A DNA stretch of 64,000 nt from Oopsacas minuta (lineage: Eukaryota > Porifera > Hexactinellida > Lyssacinosida > Leucopsacidae), in contig JAKMXF010000222.1 of assembly GCA_024704765.1 (NCBI GenBank), positions 930,001 through 994,000 on the forward strand, read 5' to 3'. The notes under the pieces are model-generated. The model had not been told where the DNA came from. It did no database searches and worked only from the letters and a program-made list of their open reading frames with translations. Numbering within the stretch: the stretch's first letter is position 1; every line of letters starts with the position of its first letter. A program made the translations under genes and the position numbers. Shown one piece after another: positions 44,788-57,613 of the stretch.

Positions 44788-45554
44788 AAGGACAAAGTAT
44801 GTTTATCAAGAAATCGCAGACAAGTAAAAGGTACTCACCGAATATCCGCGAGGGTGATTAGTTCTGACATTCTAACAGCTGTACGATCTAATGGTTCTTC
44901 ACAAAATGAAAATGAATTATCCTAAAAGATTTGAAAATGGACATTAGAAAGAGATAACAGCTGAAAATAGAAAATTATAGACCCATCAAGGAATGGTGAC
45001 ATTATATAGTATGTCCCAAAACTCTTTTCCTATTGTTGTATAGAATATATTATACACCCTCAATTACATGATATTCATATACCATTTTTACTTGCTTTCA
45101 CGCTAGATAATGAATTTAGAGAATAGATAATATCTTTGCTTTCCGAGGTCATGTTCTCATTATATGTAGAAATTTTGATGTCTACATTACCAGATATAAT
45201 ACTTGTCAATGCGATTGCTATATTAGAGAAGGAATAAAAAAAATGCTGCTATACAAATAGGTAAACGATACAAATAGTGAATAACTGTTGGATACGAATA
45301 AGCGCGTTTCATCCTCGATGATAAACCAAGATTGTCACTAACAAGAGTGGGAGGAACAACCATCTCTAAAAATATCGGAAAAGACACAATCTACTTGAAG
45401 TTTAGCTTAAGACTAACAGTTCGGGGGCGACAAGATTATGAAAACTGCCGTGCATCGATAATTGAAGCAGAAACTTAGTCTCAACAACTACATACGATCC
45501 CAGATCCTGAGATCGACAGGAACAAAAGAGGGTTCATCAAATATAATTTGAAGA

Positions 45555-46000
45555 GAGGCCCAATTGCTCAGATAAGGAGTGGGCTAATGTAGTATTCTCG
45601 GATGAGACGCCTTTCTATCTAATCGAATCTCTACAAACAAATCGGCTTTGGGGCAGGAATGCTCCAAATATACCTCTGGTCCTCAAATCAAAAGTTCCTC
45701 ATTGACATTAGGGTGCTATATCAGCTAATGGTGTGTCAAAATTGTACATTCTCCCTCAGAAGTGCAACTACGAAATATAATGTGGAAAAACCATTAGCTG
45801 GACTATGTAAAGCTGCATTTGCTCGTAAGCAATCTAGGGACGATTCTACAACGACAACTATGTGAAAACATGTAAAATTCAATCCTTCAAATGATAGTCC
45901 CATGCTCACACATCAAAATTGAGCCAGGAATGTTGTCGATTGAATCTTCCCAGTTACTTGGCAAAAGAACTTGGCTATGCTACCACTTGATGCATCATCA
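45555..46000 (+). pseudogene. Tc1-type transposase fragment
   Basis: The plus strand reads EWANVVFSDETPFYLIESL, NRLWGRNAP, then ISANGVSKLYILPQ with stops and shifts. This is the first catalytic D block (FSDET) and the following strand of a Tc1/IS630-type transposase. Neither the later D nor E is recognisable. The sequence at about 45000 (GTATGTCCCAAAACTC) could be one end; no partner was found. Confidence 0.6.
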
Positions 46001-46039
46001 TGAGTGGAAAATTTAGGTCCATACTGTAAGTTTAATGTA

Positions 46040-47170
46040 AGTTACATAACCCTCCGTACTCTACACGATAGTAAGGTTACAACAATTCAATTGTTAATGG
46101 TTGAATCTACATTCGCTAATGAGGATATATATACATAAAGAACAGAATAATGCAAGATACAAGAACTTCACGAAGTTCCCCCAATTCTTTACGCATTTTG
46201 TATTTATAAAGTTGCCATGACATTTGGCAATTACAAAACAATGTAATAAATTACAAGTACCTTCATATAATTCACTTATAAGTACTTTTAGGGAAATCTA
46301 TTCGTGGTGTCATATCATCATAATCATGAGACAAGTTAAAAGGTGAAAACATACCATTATGACGAAATGCATTAAATTGTCATAATTGCAACAAACAATG
46401 TAATATTCACATCCTTATGAAATCTCCATTTCGTAAGATATCTCTGATCACAAGTTTGAGAATGTAACCATAGATTGAATAGAAGATTAAAATTTCTTTC
46501 CAATTATTAGTTGGCAAAAGAGTAATAAACGCCAGCAATAAATCAGTAATCATTAGGCCAAGTTTAGTTGAAAACATGCCTCAGCAGTAACGTACGCGCC
46601 TGATTAGACTTCCCACGAATATTGTCATTAATATCACTTTCGTATTATCTTACAATTTACCAAATGTGATTCAAGACGTATTAGCTAGCTAATAGAACAA
46701 GAGAGATGAATTTTCATGGTATTGCATACCTCTTATCAAATATGACCCTCGTGATTGAATGAATTGAACAATTTTACCGCTGATACGTCATAAAATAATG
46801 AGATATTGTGAATGAAGCGCCAGCCAGAATCAAGCTTAAGTGGAGCCCATTTAATAGTGGCATTATATAGACAGATGTTCCCGATAAGATATGTATCTAT
46901 GATATTAAAAAATATATAGGTAAATAGAAAGAGAATGGGAATTCAAAATATAGCAAAAATTACAATAATATATCTCACGATTCCATAGGAGATAGAAGAT
47001 CTAATAATTATTCAGAACGACATAGCGAGAGTTGATAGCCCTAAATTAGAATGACGTGACAAGATTTAATTTATCGTCCAATCATCTTGTAAACTCAACA
47101 TCTATAACCTGATAGAACTCTTCAATAAGATATCTAGAACGATTATGACACAATCCTGATAATGCATACA
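46040..47170. other. AT-rich gap
   Basis: No gene, TIR pair or simple repeat that I can support. Confidence 0.35.
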
Positions 47171-47171
47171 C

Positions 47172-47601
47172 AGTGGAACTCGGTTAACGGCAACCTCGAT
47201 ATTCCTGACACTTTAAGGCCGTTTAAATTCCTATAGACATAAACACGAACTTATTTCAGGATTACTGCCACCCCGAAATTCTGAATTCGGGCCATTGTTT
47301 TAGTACAGGAATATATATATCCGTGAATTCCGGCGAGTTTCCTATAAGAGTGGCGTGTCATAATAATTATCGCTCAATAGTTAATATAATCTTGACAATA
47401 AAAGAACATAAAATTACAAATTACTGCCAATACATCCAATAGTAAATACATTGTTGCATCACGTAACAAAAAAATATGCTCTAACTAAAATAGAAAGATT
47501 AATTAAAATGTACTCCTCAATCAATTTGAAGGAAATGTTTCACAAGACGACCATTTATCTCGGTCCCAAGTGTGACCAAAATTCCGTGGTTCCACTGTTT
47601 A
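47172..47601. mobile_element. pogo-like MITE (~430 bp)
   Basis: Ends ACAGTGGAACTCGGTTAACG and, inverted, ACAGTGGAACCACGG. The CAGTGGAAC start is shared with the pogo element at 35005, suggesting a non-autonomous relative. No coding content. Confidence 0.6.
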
Positions 47602-47604
47602 TGG

Positions 47605-48923
47605 TATTACCGATTGAGTCGACAGCATATTATCAAGTGGTCTATGGTTTGAACTGATCCTAATTTATGTAGAATCTAAGTTATCTCCTTCACTCTCACT
47701 AGCAACATAAAATTTGGATGCTCATACTAGTAACTCTGTAAATTGTAAATATGTTTAAATGAATGGTTAAATCAACATTAATAAGACTTAAATAAGTGCA
47801 CAAATTTCAGAAACGAATTCTAACAGTTAGGTGGTATATTTTACTGAAGAAGTATACATAACGAATTGAACAAAATATATTAGAAAAGAAAATTTTACAC
47901 AAAATCACATTGTATAAAATGTCAAACTCTCTTATATCAAATGATACTTAATTCAGTATTTATGATGAGTGGAAGTGGGTAATGATAGTGATTGAATTGT
48001 ACATATCCAAACAGTCTACTAACTTCACACCCGTCATCTCTTGTAAGGATGAACAGAATAACACAATATAGAGTAAACCTCAATTATGGAAACCTAGATT
48101 AAAGCAACAACTCCACTTAAGGCACACTCCTCGTCCGCCTCTGTATATTGGTCATATGAACTTAGCCGCACTTTAAAGAATAGTTGACAAGTAGATGATT
48201 GTTAATATAGATCGACTATATCAATAGAACAATTCTTCATAGATTAAGAGGCAGATCATGGAAGAGTTCAATGGATACCTGAGGAATCCCCCTGGGTGGA
48301 TCTAATGTGGTATACAATTGACTTCGGTTTATCTTACTATTTGTTTGCTGGAAAATGTGATAAGAAAATAACGATAGTAAGAATAAACCTAATTGAATAT
48401 GCATGATACTCCAAAATCCATTACAATCTGATAAAAATGTAAGGAAAACCGGTTATAAATGTAATTGATGTATTAGAGGTTTATTGACAAAATAAGTGAT
48501 TTGATTAGGATATTATATCTTTAGACAAACATAATAGTGATAATTCTAGAGATATAGAACCAAAACTTTATTCTGGGGGAAAGATGCTCGTAAAAACCTT
48601 CGCTGCGCTGTCACTTATGAACCCCTATCCCAGATCTTGTTCTATCCCTTCTAACGCTCACTTTTATGATGCTCCCTTGATGGCCAGAAATATTTGATTG
48701 TGAAACTTTTTCTACCCTTTCGTGCTGGGAGCTCTCAATAGAAATATAAGGTAGATTTTCATAATACAATCTAAGAATGTATTAGTTTCCATCAGTCCCA
48801 AGTGCTTTCATTACACTATTATCACTGTGACTCATTAAGTATCTTAATTATACATTTCATTAAATTTATTCGTATCATCGAAAATAGCGTGGATTTGAGG
48901 GTATTATAGGACTAAGCGGCAGA
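47605..48923. other. gap; possible decayed MITE near 48070-48340
   Basis: GAGTAAACCTCAATTATGG at about 48071 and an inverse-like CGGTTTATCTTAC at about 48325 may be ends of a pogo-like remnant; the match is weak. No gene supported. Confidence 0.3.
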
Positions 48924-48925
48924 TA

Positions 48926-50234
48926 CAAGGTGATCCAAAAGGTCTACAACAAAATTAAAATTTCAAAAATGAATGTCAAATGTTGAATTTTCTTTGCCAA
49001 ATAGTTATGTTATAATCACTTAGTATATCCACTGACAGTTTATGCTCTATAGTCAACATTCTTCTTGTTTATCTGCTCAAATCGCTTGCCTCTGGCTTGA
49101 ATACATAATACAATCTTGGGGGATTTTCGGCAGGCATTTGCGACTTCTTTTTGGTGCAGTTGATTCCAAGCAAGCCGAATTGCTCTTTAAGTGACTCGAT
49201 TGAGTTATAAAACCGACTGTTCACAATTGCTTCCATTCTAACTCATAGATAAAGTCACAAGTATATAAATCGGGGCTAGAAGGCGGCCAATCATTTCCCG
49301 ATAAAATCTGGAACATTATTTGTAAGCCATTCTTGGGAGGAAGCTGTTGTATGAACTGGTGCTCCATCTTGTTGAAACAACAATGATTGTCTTTCATGAA
49401 GGTATTCCCTATCCGACTAACATGCCTAGGAAAGAATGAGATATGAAACAAATTTGCAGTGATCTTTGCATCATTAGGCAGGAATACAATTGGTGTCTTG
49501 GCCTTACCAAAAATTCCTGCCCAAACTATCATAGCTTTTGGGTGCAAGCTATTTCCTACACGTTTGTGTTGCTCTGCTATATTATCATGCGATATAGCAT
49601 ATACACGAAAATTCTGAGTATTGTGCTTCTCGTTAATGCTCCAAAGCTTCTCGTCAGAAAAAACTACGTCATCAAGATCGACATTTTTGAGGCTAACACT
49701 CAACTTGTGGTATGTTGGACCCTCTTCTTTATTATATGTTGATTAAGAGCTTCAATGCGAGTTCTTCTGAAAGATTTGACCACAATTTAAATAGAAATGA
49801 TATGTTGAGCAGATGTATTCGAAATACGAGCTTTACAGCAATTCGCCTGTAGGAGAGTGTCGGTTTCCGCGGAAGAAGTTGCCTCATCTTCGCCTTATGA
49901 CTGGGGTTCTAACAGAGCGTGGTGCAGCTTTGAGAGTACCGAGCTTGTTGTACCTATTTATCACACGAGAACAAAAGATCTTGTAGAATCTTGAGTGCCA
50001 AGTGATTCCCAAATTTCTGCTTGAAGATGACCATTATTCCAGAGCTTAATTACTGCAGATCCCTTTTGTTTAATAATATCTACAGTTTTCATTAATATTT
50101 GAAGTAAGCATATAAGCATAAGTAATTATTGCATATACACCAGTCAATCAATGTAAAAGTATAACAGAAGTGTATTTCTGGATGAATTATTTACTGCATT
50201 ATATATATTTATTGCAGAACTTTGGATCGCCCTG
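48926..50234 (-). mobile_element. mariner-like element, DD37D type, complete ends
   Basis: A 1309-bp element flanked by TA (48924-48925, 50235-50236). The ends CAAGGTGATCCAAAAGG and CAGGGCGATCCAAAGTT are imperfect inverted repeats. Confidence 0.85.
49221..50092 (-). pseudogene. DD37D (maT/ITm-like) transposase, decayed
   Basis: The N-terminus begins MKTVDIIKQKGSAVIKLW near 50092 and shifts frame after TRSFV to INRYNKLGTLKAAPRS. The catalytic part 49221-49703 is open: D in VVFSDEKLWS, then MIVWAGIFGKAKTPIVF. The block that should contain the second D (QQDGAPVHTT-like) is read only in another frame (STRWSTSSYNS), so the D is disrupted in the open frame. SSPDLYTCDF carries the third D. The family differs in sequence from the 16935 element but belongs to the same broad group. 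Confidence 0.75.
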
Positions 50235-50302
50235 TAATGAATGAATTGTTTTATGAATTGTTTTATGAATTATTTTAATAATATAGATTCAAAACAAGTA
50301 TA

Positions 50303-52056
50303 CAGTCGACTCCGGTTAATCGGACCACTTTTGTCCAGAGTAAAGTGGTCTGATTATCCTGAGTGTCCGATCAACCGAAAAATCTTCTTATCAATAATTT
50401 ATTGCTAGATAAATAATTCTAGTCAATGGTAATCCTATTGCTAATTGAAAAAAGAAGAAATTGATTGTTGCTTAAGTGATCTTTCAGCATTTAGGTGAAT
50501 TTTGTCAGCACAATCATCAATTTTAGTTCTGTCTAACCCTTGCTCAATAAAATATCTTTGTAGAAGATAACAGCTGCGTTTTGCTTCATTGTTTGTTACT
50601 TTTTGTTGTATTTCAGGACATGAATCTTCACCATCAGAACTTTCAATTTCATTAACATTTCTCCTTTTTCGTTTCATTTCCTCAACAATTTCTTCGACAT
50701 TATCAAAGTTTTTCAGGTTCGAAACAGGTTGTATCGTCATGATCTATTTCATCATATTCTTCTCCATTCACAACTTCCTCTATGCCTAGACTAATGCATT
50801 CGTTTGTTACAGGTGTTTCATTGCTCAGTAAGGTATTGTTAGAGAACCCAGCCTTATGGATGCAGTTTGCCATTGTTGTACTCTTAACAGCGCGCCAACT
50901 CTCGGAAATAAAACCAACAGCATCAAATATAGATATCTTGGAACTAACATCAATTGCAGTAAGCTGCATGCCTTCGGGTGTGCTGAATAATTGTCAACAA
51001 TAAGCAAACTTTTCGATTATTGCTTCCTAAAATCATATCCCATTCTATAAGCCATTCTTCGAACATGGTCTTAGTCATCCATGCATTTTTATTTGCACGA
51101 TAGGTCACTGGAAAGTTTGTCATATTGATACCCTTGAAACAACGAGGACATTTGCTTTTTCCTATTATAAAAAGCTTACATTTGTCAGAACCTGTCATAT
51201 TTGCACAGCACAAGACAGTCAAACGTTCCATCGCTTTTTTGGAACTGCACAAATTCTTATAGGCATAGCCTAGTGAACCATCAGGAGTTTCTCGATAAAA
51301 TAATGCAGTTTCATCTGCATTAAATACATCTTGTGATTCATAGTCTTTCATCAGTTTAGGGAGAACTGTTTCTAACCAATGTTTAGCGGTGACCCTATCT
51401 GCACTTGCTTTCTCACCATGTACCTTCTTAGCTTTACCTTGGTGTCTAACCTTCCAACGACTTATCTATCCCTCAGTAGCAAGGAAATCAGAATTCCCAA
51501 GCAGGTGTGCCAGTTCTTCTGCTTTCTACTTCAGCATTGGACCACTTACTCTCTGACCTTAGAAGTCACTAACTCAAACCATTGATTTAACCGTTCATCC
51601 ACCTCAGGATCTTTTCCCTTTCGCTCTCTCTTCACGTTAGTCAGTTGTTTTGGGGATGATTCATGGTATGTGACCATTTTAACCTCAACTGCTCTTCTTC
51701 ATTTGTCAATCTAATGAGAGTAGTCCTTGATACAGATAATAACTCAGCACGTTGCCGCTGACTTATACCTGGAGGCTGTAATGCAACATCGTCTAGTAAT
51801 TTAATCTTTTATGCAGTGTCAAATCATTTCTTTGGGCCATAAAATAATAATATAATCTAAATTATATACAACCCTAATCAAATTTTTGATGAATATATTG
51901 ACTTCAAAAAAATAATGGTCCGATTAACCGATGTTTTGGTCCAATTAACCGAAAAATGTTAAATATTAATTCTGGATTAGATTCCGTCCAGGAGAAAATG
52001 GTCTGATTAACCGAATTGTCCGATTAACCAGTGGTCCGATTTACCGGAGTCGACTG
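50303..52056 (-). mobile_element. pogo/Tigger element with complete ends
   Basis: A 1754-bp element with TIRs CAGTCGACTCCGGTTAATCG and CAGTCGACTCCGGTAAATCG, flanked by TA (50301-50302, 52057-52058). The ends are close to those of pogo elements in other animals. Confidence 0.93.
50441..51843 (-). pseudogene. pogo transposase missing its third catalytic block
   Basis: The N-terminal HTH region is recoverable near 51700-51843 with shifts (ISQRQRAELLSVSRTTL). The catalytic part 50950-51351 reads VFNADETALFYRE (first D), NAWMTKTMFEEWL and, after a shift, LIVDNYSAHPKAC (second D). Directly after that it passes into SSKISIFDAVGFISESW, which in relatives lies well beyond the conserved 'FLPxNTTxxxQPLDQG' block. 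That block with the third D is absent, so an internal deletion has removed it. The C-terminal tail (50441-50740) is acidic. The copy is catalytically dead. Confidence 0.8.
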
Positions 52057-52116
52057 TATATCAAAATATTTAGTCCTTGCCTTCATTTTCACGTCAGAAC
52101 TACTAATTCAATGGCC

Positions 52117-52362
52117 TTAGCATCTGAATCTGGGATAAATGTTCACGGTGAGGAGTTCTAGTTGAATATAACTGTTCCCCTGATCATTTACACCATAGAT
52201 ACAGCCATTGCAATCTCGAGTGCGACAACGCCATCGTTTCTTAGTATTGGCCGACACTAATTTGTCAAATCTATAAGAATGACCTTCAAAACTAACGCAG
52301 GACACTTTTTTGTTGTTCGTACCGAGATGCCATTTGACAAAAACATCCTTTGAATTGGACAA
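52117..52362 (-). pseudogene. FLYWCH zinc-finger fragment (MULE-type)
   Basis: 81 codons on the minus strand: VSFEGHSYRFDKLVSAN then KRWRCRTRDCNGCIYG. This is the first half of a FLYWCH finger, a DNA-binding module typical of MULE transposases and some host proteins. No catalytic domain follows on this strand. Confidence 0.65.
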
Positions 52363-52399
52363 GGTTTCAATCTATACGAAATTGGTCGATGATACCTAC

Positions 52400-53290
52400 A
52401 TGTGTATTATTTTAACAGCAAAAACCAAACTTTTATTCAAGTCTCATTTTGATAGCTTTACATATTGTGATATTGATTTGCTCAAATTGGGTTCGTTCAA
52501 GTGGGTTTCGCTTAAATGAGTACGGTCAAGTGGGGAAACTGCCAATAGATTATAGTGAAATCTCTCTAGGAGTTAGAATGTTTACAAAATTCTCCCTTGT
52601 TTGATAACAATTTTTCAAATTCATGGCTTGCCAATATAGAAAATTGTATAACCATAAATATTTTACCAAAAATTATCTCAAATCATGCGAATATTGTGTT
52701 AAATAGTACTCGTAGATATGTTTTGATTTCCAGAACGATTTTCTAATATCGATTTACTACATGTGAAAGTTTCCCCTAAGTGGGTAATATCTACATGAAT
52801 ATTTGACTAAACCGGCATTTTAAGCCAGGGTGCAATAAATTCAAATAACAAGATAGTTACATTGTTGAGAAGAGGTTTATACATGAAAAATCAATCACCA
52901 GCGGAGTCATAAGTCCATATACCCGATTAGCTGGGACATGATTTAGAGAATGGAATGTGTCCCTTTACTGAGTTGTCAAGGATATTTATTTATATTATAA
53001 AAGGATTTGAAGCACAAATGGGTAAAAATAAGGAAAAATTTAAGAAAATTCAATATTTTTAATCTAAAAAGTTTCTATACAGCTATCCGTAATCAATAAT
53101 ATAAAATCGCAATTGGTGTTTGTTCGTTATTAGGAAAGAATTTCTGATATGCAATTAAGAATTTGATTTACACAATCCCGATAACTATGTATATATCGTG
53201 TAAACAAGAAAGTAAGTAGAATTAAATAAAACTTGATTTTCACACATTGAATGTATTGAAATCATATGTAAATGTATTAGTTGGGTTTAG
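52400..53290. other. gap with repeated GTTTCCCC/AAGTGGG motifs
   Basis: GTTCGTTCAAGTGGGTTTCGC and CAAGTGGGGAAACTG (52490-52540) face AAGTTTCCCCTAAGTGGG (52767-52784), which may be ends of a short unrecognised repeat. No gene supported. Confidence 0.3.
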
Positions 53291-53835
53291 GAATTTATAG
53301 TAAACAAATTACAAAATTTAAAATATATATACAGATTTGCTCAACGGCTACACAGGGGTAACACAGTACGCTGAACCCGAATTTCGCATTTTAAGTATCT
53401 CATATGTAAATATTATTATGTTTAAACATATATGGTACAAAAATTGTCCAAATTTCCAAATATACACGGAGACTTGCTCTGAACGACTAGTCAGGGGCAA
53501 TCAAGTTTGCAGAATCCGAATTTAGCATTTTCAGGTTGCTCATATGTAATATTTTTGTTGTTCTTTCCGAATAAAGTAAACAAATTAACCAATTTCAATA
53601 TATACTTACAGGCTTGCACTAAACGTCGACACAGGGCTAACACAGTACGCTGAATCCAGATTTCATATCGTTATTATGTCAATTCATTATTTTTATAATA
53701 TAATTAATTAACTAATACAATTTGCCTAAATATGGCCCCATTGGGGCCCTCAATTTGGAACAAAAATATACCACGAGCCGAATAACACAGAGTTAATCGC
53801 GAAGTGACGAGCCAAAGACTCGTGAATATGAAATT
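53290..53835 (+). repeat. dispersed minisatellite-type element, copy 2
   Basis: Three degenerate 132-140-bp tandem units starting near 53331, 53463 and 53603, each with GCT...AACG.CTACACAGGG.TAACACAGTACGCTGAA-like cores. The tail (CAATTTGGA ... ATCGCGAAGTGA ... AAAGACTCGTGAATA, 53739-53828) matches the end of copy 1 at about 24998-25076. The element stops just before the Mutator-like element's target duplication. Confidence 0.7.
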
Positions 53836-55231
53836 TCCTTTCATTATAGACGAGTGTTATCTTAGCAGCCGATTCAAATCCCCACTAAAACACCTTTTTC
53901 TCAAAGACTATGGGTTCTATTTTGAAAAGAACCATATCAGTGTCAAGAAGAAAGTTGGTTCATTTCATATCATCACTCATAATCGCCAAATTTTGCATGA
54001 TGAGTAAGCAATTTTGCATTACATTTTGGTCGAGGTTTTTTATCAATATCTCCTGAAATAATTGTGATAATAACTTATCATTCTAATCATATTTACATCT
54101 CACTTGGTACATTGTGTATATCCAATTTGAAATTAAAATAATTATTTTTGAAAAAGTTATGAACTCCCGAACTTTACATAGGAATTGCATAGGCCAGTTT
54201 GTACTCTCAATAATGAAGTATGTATGACATTACAGAGTACGTAAATTTTGATAAGGATTTAGTATCATTTTCAATTCTATAGTTCCAATTCTATTGTGGT
54301 TTCTAGATAATAATCAGAAGATATTTGAAATATAATAAATAACACAACACCATTGTAATGACAGTTATCATACATTATACAAAACATTACTTTTTGAATA
54401 GAAAAGAGTAAACAAATCGAAAAGTATTACAAGATACTAATTAACCAGATATTATAGTTTGTCTGTCTATCTTTTCTGTATTGAACTGATTGATGAACTA
54501 ATGAGAAATACTGATTGAATTTCCCTTGTCTATTAGAACAGGCTAAACCTAAAACAGGTGGTACTATTTATGCAAAATCTTTACAGCTATATAAGGAAGA
54601 GTAACAAATGTCTTGACCAGATAAGATTTGAAGAGACGATCAACACTTCGATTTGTACTTATTAATGCCAGAATGGTAAGAGAATCGAGAGTTAACTCCA
54701 GGACATGGGTCTCCAAATAAATGCTCCAAAAATAGATAATAACTTCTTTCTGATTCAAATTTGTACAAATTGTAAAACTAATGTTTGTAAGAGAGATTTG
54801 TAGATATAATTCCTAGATTGATTAAGATAATTGTAAGGACAAGAATATAGATTTTCATGTTCATTGTTTACTTTACTATGAATATATCTTCCAGAACTTT
54901 ACATTTTGGTGTTGTGTTAGTTTCCAAATCCTGTGTAATATAATCCAGCTTTTAAACGTATCTTGGTTAGAGAAAAGGTCATAAAATTGTTCCATATAAT
55001 CCAACTGTCGATACATATACGTATATACTTACATTTGTGATTTTTGTCAAAATCAATTTACATATTTAGATGAGATCTCACAAAATATTCAGGATTCATT
55101 TATACAAAATATTTATTGTTTCACTAATAATCTTGTTGGTAAATGTATAATTTTCGCTGCCATAAATTGAAACCAATGATTAGGTTGCTCTTAATAATAA
55201 ATTAGAGATAGTATGGGCTGGTAATGATTAC

Positions 55232-56306
55232 CTAATTCAGAATATCACCATCATCTAGGGTTGGGACAAGTGACACATGATTAACGTTATATCTATCGAT
55301 GACAACACTAGTTTCTGAGTGACCAATATCAAGTGCAAGTTTAGATAATATATTTGGATGTGAATCAACTAACAACGGAATTTTTGAAGAGTTAACTGTG
55401 CCTAGTTTTTCTGATAGAGTAGAATGAAATGAAAATATTAGATCCATATTTTCTCGAATGGATAAAGCAAAGTTAAGAAATTCCTCGAGTTGTGCAACTG
55501 TGATAATGAGATAAGCATTTCCAAACAAATCCAAAATTCGACAGTTGATGTTGCCAACAAATATCCATGCTTCTAATAAGCAACTATCTCTCTTAACAAG
55601 CCTGAAGTTTCTTAGGTGCTCATATAAAAACTCATTAAATTTTTTGCACTCCTCATAGATTATCCCATTAATGAGCATGAATTCGCCACTAATACGGGAC
55701 ATTCTGACTCTAAAAATTTCAGTGCGTCTAACCATAGAAGATTATCACAATCAATGTGCGTCCAAAAGAGGGTATCGGTGACCTCAGTCTGAGGAGGAGA
55801 AGAAGACAGGGTACTCTTCAAACTATATAGTTCAGGTTGTTCGCAACCAGATCCCAATAAGCCTAAGAATTTGCTATTTGACACTTCTCGCTCCAAGCTA
55901 TCTACACTAAAATCTGTATCTAATTGACTACTACTAATATTACTAGGATCTAAACTATCAACATAAATACTATCTGAATCTAACCTGGTGCTAACGTGTT
56001 CTCCAGCCAACTGGAATATATCAGTACCGGAATCGCTATTCAACTTACGACTGTTACCTTCCATACTTTGTTTTATATAATCCTGAAAATGATTGCGATT
56101 TAATTTCCATTTTAAGTAGAGAGGAGCACGTGTGTTTGGCTTATTCTTATTGATAATGAGAATGGATAACTTTCCCCATACTGACTTCGCCCTCCGCCTG
56201 TCTCCGTTATCCAAGCTACCTTAAGTTTATCAAAATCATTGTAGCCTAGTTGGGTAATTGCAGCTACAAATTGTTCCAGAGATGTCACAGTTGGAAGTAA
56301 GAACAC
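55232..56306 (-). CDS. unrecognised gene carried by the Mutator-like element
   Basis: Three overlapping open frames on the minus strand: 56306-56112 (FLLPTVTSLEQFVAAITQLG), 56214-55660 (KLSILIINKNKPNTRAPLYL, DYIKQSMEGNSRK, then a serine- and aspartate-rich stretch) and 55735-55232 (VKRDSCLLEAWIFVGNINC, LSKLALDIGHSETSVVIDRY). If joined with two frame changes they give roughly 350 residues. I recognise no domain and no MULE catalytic motif. The gene may be an unfamiliar transposase, an accessory protein or captured host sequence. Splicing could explain the frame changes, but I did not find convincing sites. Confidence 0.45.
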
Positions 56307-56357
56307 AATCTATGCCAAAAAGAACTACTAATTTTCTGACACATTTGCATATAACTA

Positions 56358-56539
56358 CAGTCAACTCCCCTTATATCAGAAACAAGGAACAGCAATAATC
56401 ACTTCTAAATACGCGGATTTCAATATAACCGATGACATTTATGTTTCTTTAACGATTTGTGACTATATTTGTATAATCTCAGACTTCGATGTAGCGAAGA
56501 TTTCTAATTATCCATGTTCGATATACCGGGAGCTGACTG
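56358..56539. mobile_element. pogo-like MITE (182 bp)
   Basis: Ends CAGTCAACTCCCCTTATATC and, inverted, CAGTCAGCTCCCGGTATATC. Left flank TA, right flank TG (probably decayed). It resembles the ends of the pogo element at 50303. Confidence 0.8.
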
Positions 56540-57613
56540 TGTAACATTACAAAATTAATTAAGAAAGATACTCACATGATTGAATTGAAATGAAATTTAG
56601 TAGGGCAGTCGTATGAAGAAAATTTGTGGAAGAAATGAAGTTGAAATAAAATGAAGTTGAACAATATCAAAAGTATTAAGGTTGTGAGAAACGAAATAAA
56701 TCAATTACAGTGTTACAAATGCTTGTTGATTGATAGTACATTCTTAATTTAATACTAAGTTCAAAAATCTAAACTGACATAACTGGTCCTAATAATTGAG
56801 AAGGAATACATTTGACCACAAGAATTTAGTCATCATAAGTAAATTTACACCAAGAATATTCAAGTAATCAATACATGGCTACAAAGCATACAAATCATCA
56901 AGCAAAAACTAGTCGTTTATGTAATTCCTATAGAAAGTTCGGGAGTTCATAACTTTTTCAAAAATAATTATTTTAATTTCAAATTGGATATACACAATGT
57001 ACCAAGTGAGATGTAAATATGATTAAAATGAGAAGTTATTATCACAATTATTTCAGGAGATATTAATAAAAAACCTCGACCAAAATGTAATGCAAAATTG
57101 CTTACTCATCATGCAAAATTTGGCGATTATGAGTGATGATATGAAATGTACCAACTTTCTTCTTGACACTGGTATGGTTCTTTTCAAAATAGAACCCATA
57201 GTCTTTGAGAAAAAGGTGTTTAGTGGGGATTTGAATCGGCTGCTGAATCGGCTGCTAAGATAACACTCGTTCATCATAGGCTCACATTATTTGGGATATA
57301 ATTTCCTTGGCAACGCAGGAATGTAACACAAGCTTGAAAGATAGCATATCGATTATCAGAATATATCAACAGGGTATGGAAAATAGGGTATTTACCACAA
57401 ATTTCTATACAGATTAAGTAATGAATTTAACAATAATCCAGTGTCTACTGGATCATCATAAATATGTGCCACCCATTATCACCTGTGTAACTCAAGAACG
57501 AGTCAACATTTCAACTCAAACTTTACTATTTTATCTAAAACTAACCGTAGATCTTTTATTATAGAACTTTGAGATGAATGACACAATATTTACCGTTTTT
57601 ACAATGCATAGAA

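Larger units (their letters stand above)
53850..57270 (-). mobile_element. Mutator-like element: 350-bp TIRs, 9-bp TSD, unknown gene inside
   Basis: A 3421-bp element. TIRs run about 53850-54200 and 56920-57270, starting ACGAGTGTTATCTTAGCAGC. The right one carries a small tandem duplication of the CAGCCGATT region. Flanks are TCATTATAG (53841-53849) and TCATCATAG (57271-57279), a 9-bp duplication with one difference. Long TIRs plus a 9-bp TSD are typical of Mutator-like elements. No MULE transposase is recognisable inside; a gene I cannot identify is present, and a pogo-like MITE sits at 56358-56539. Confidence 0.85.
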
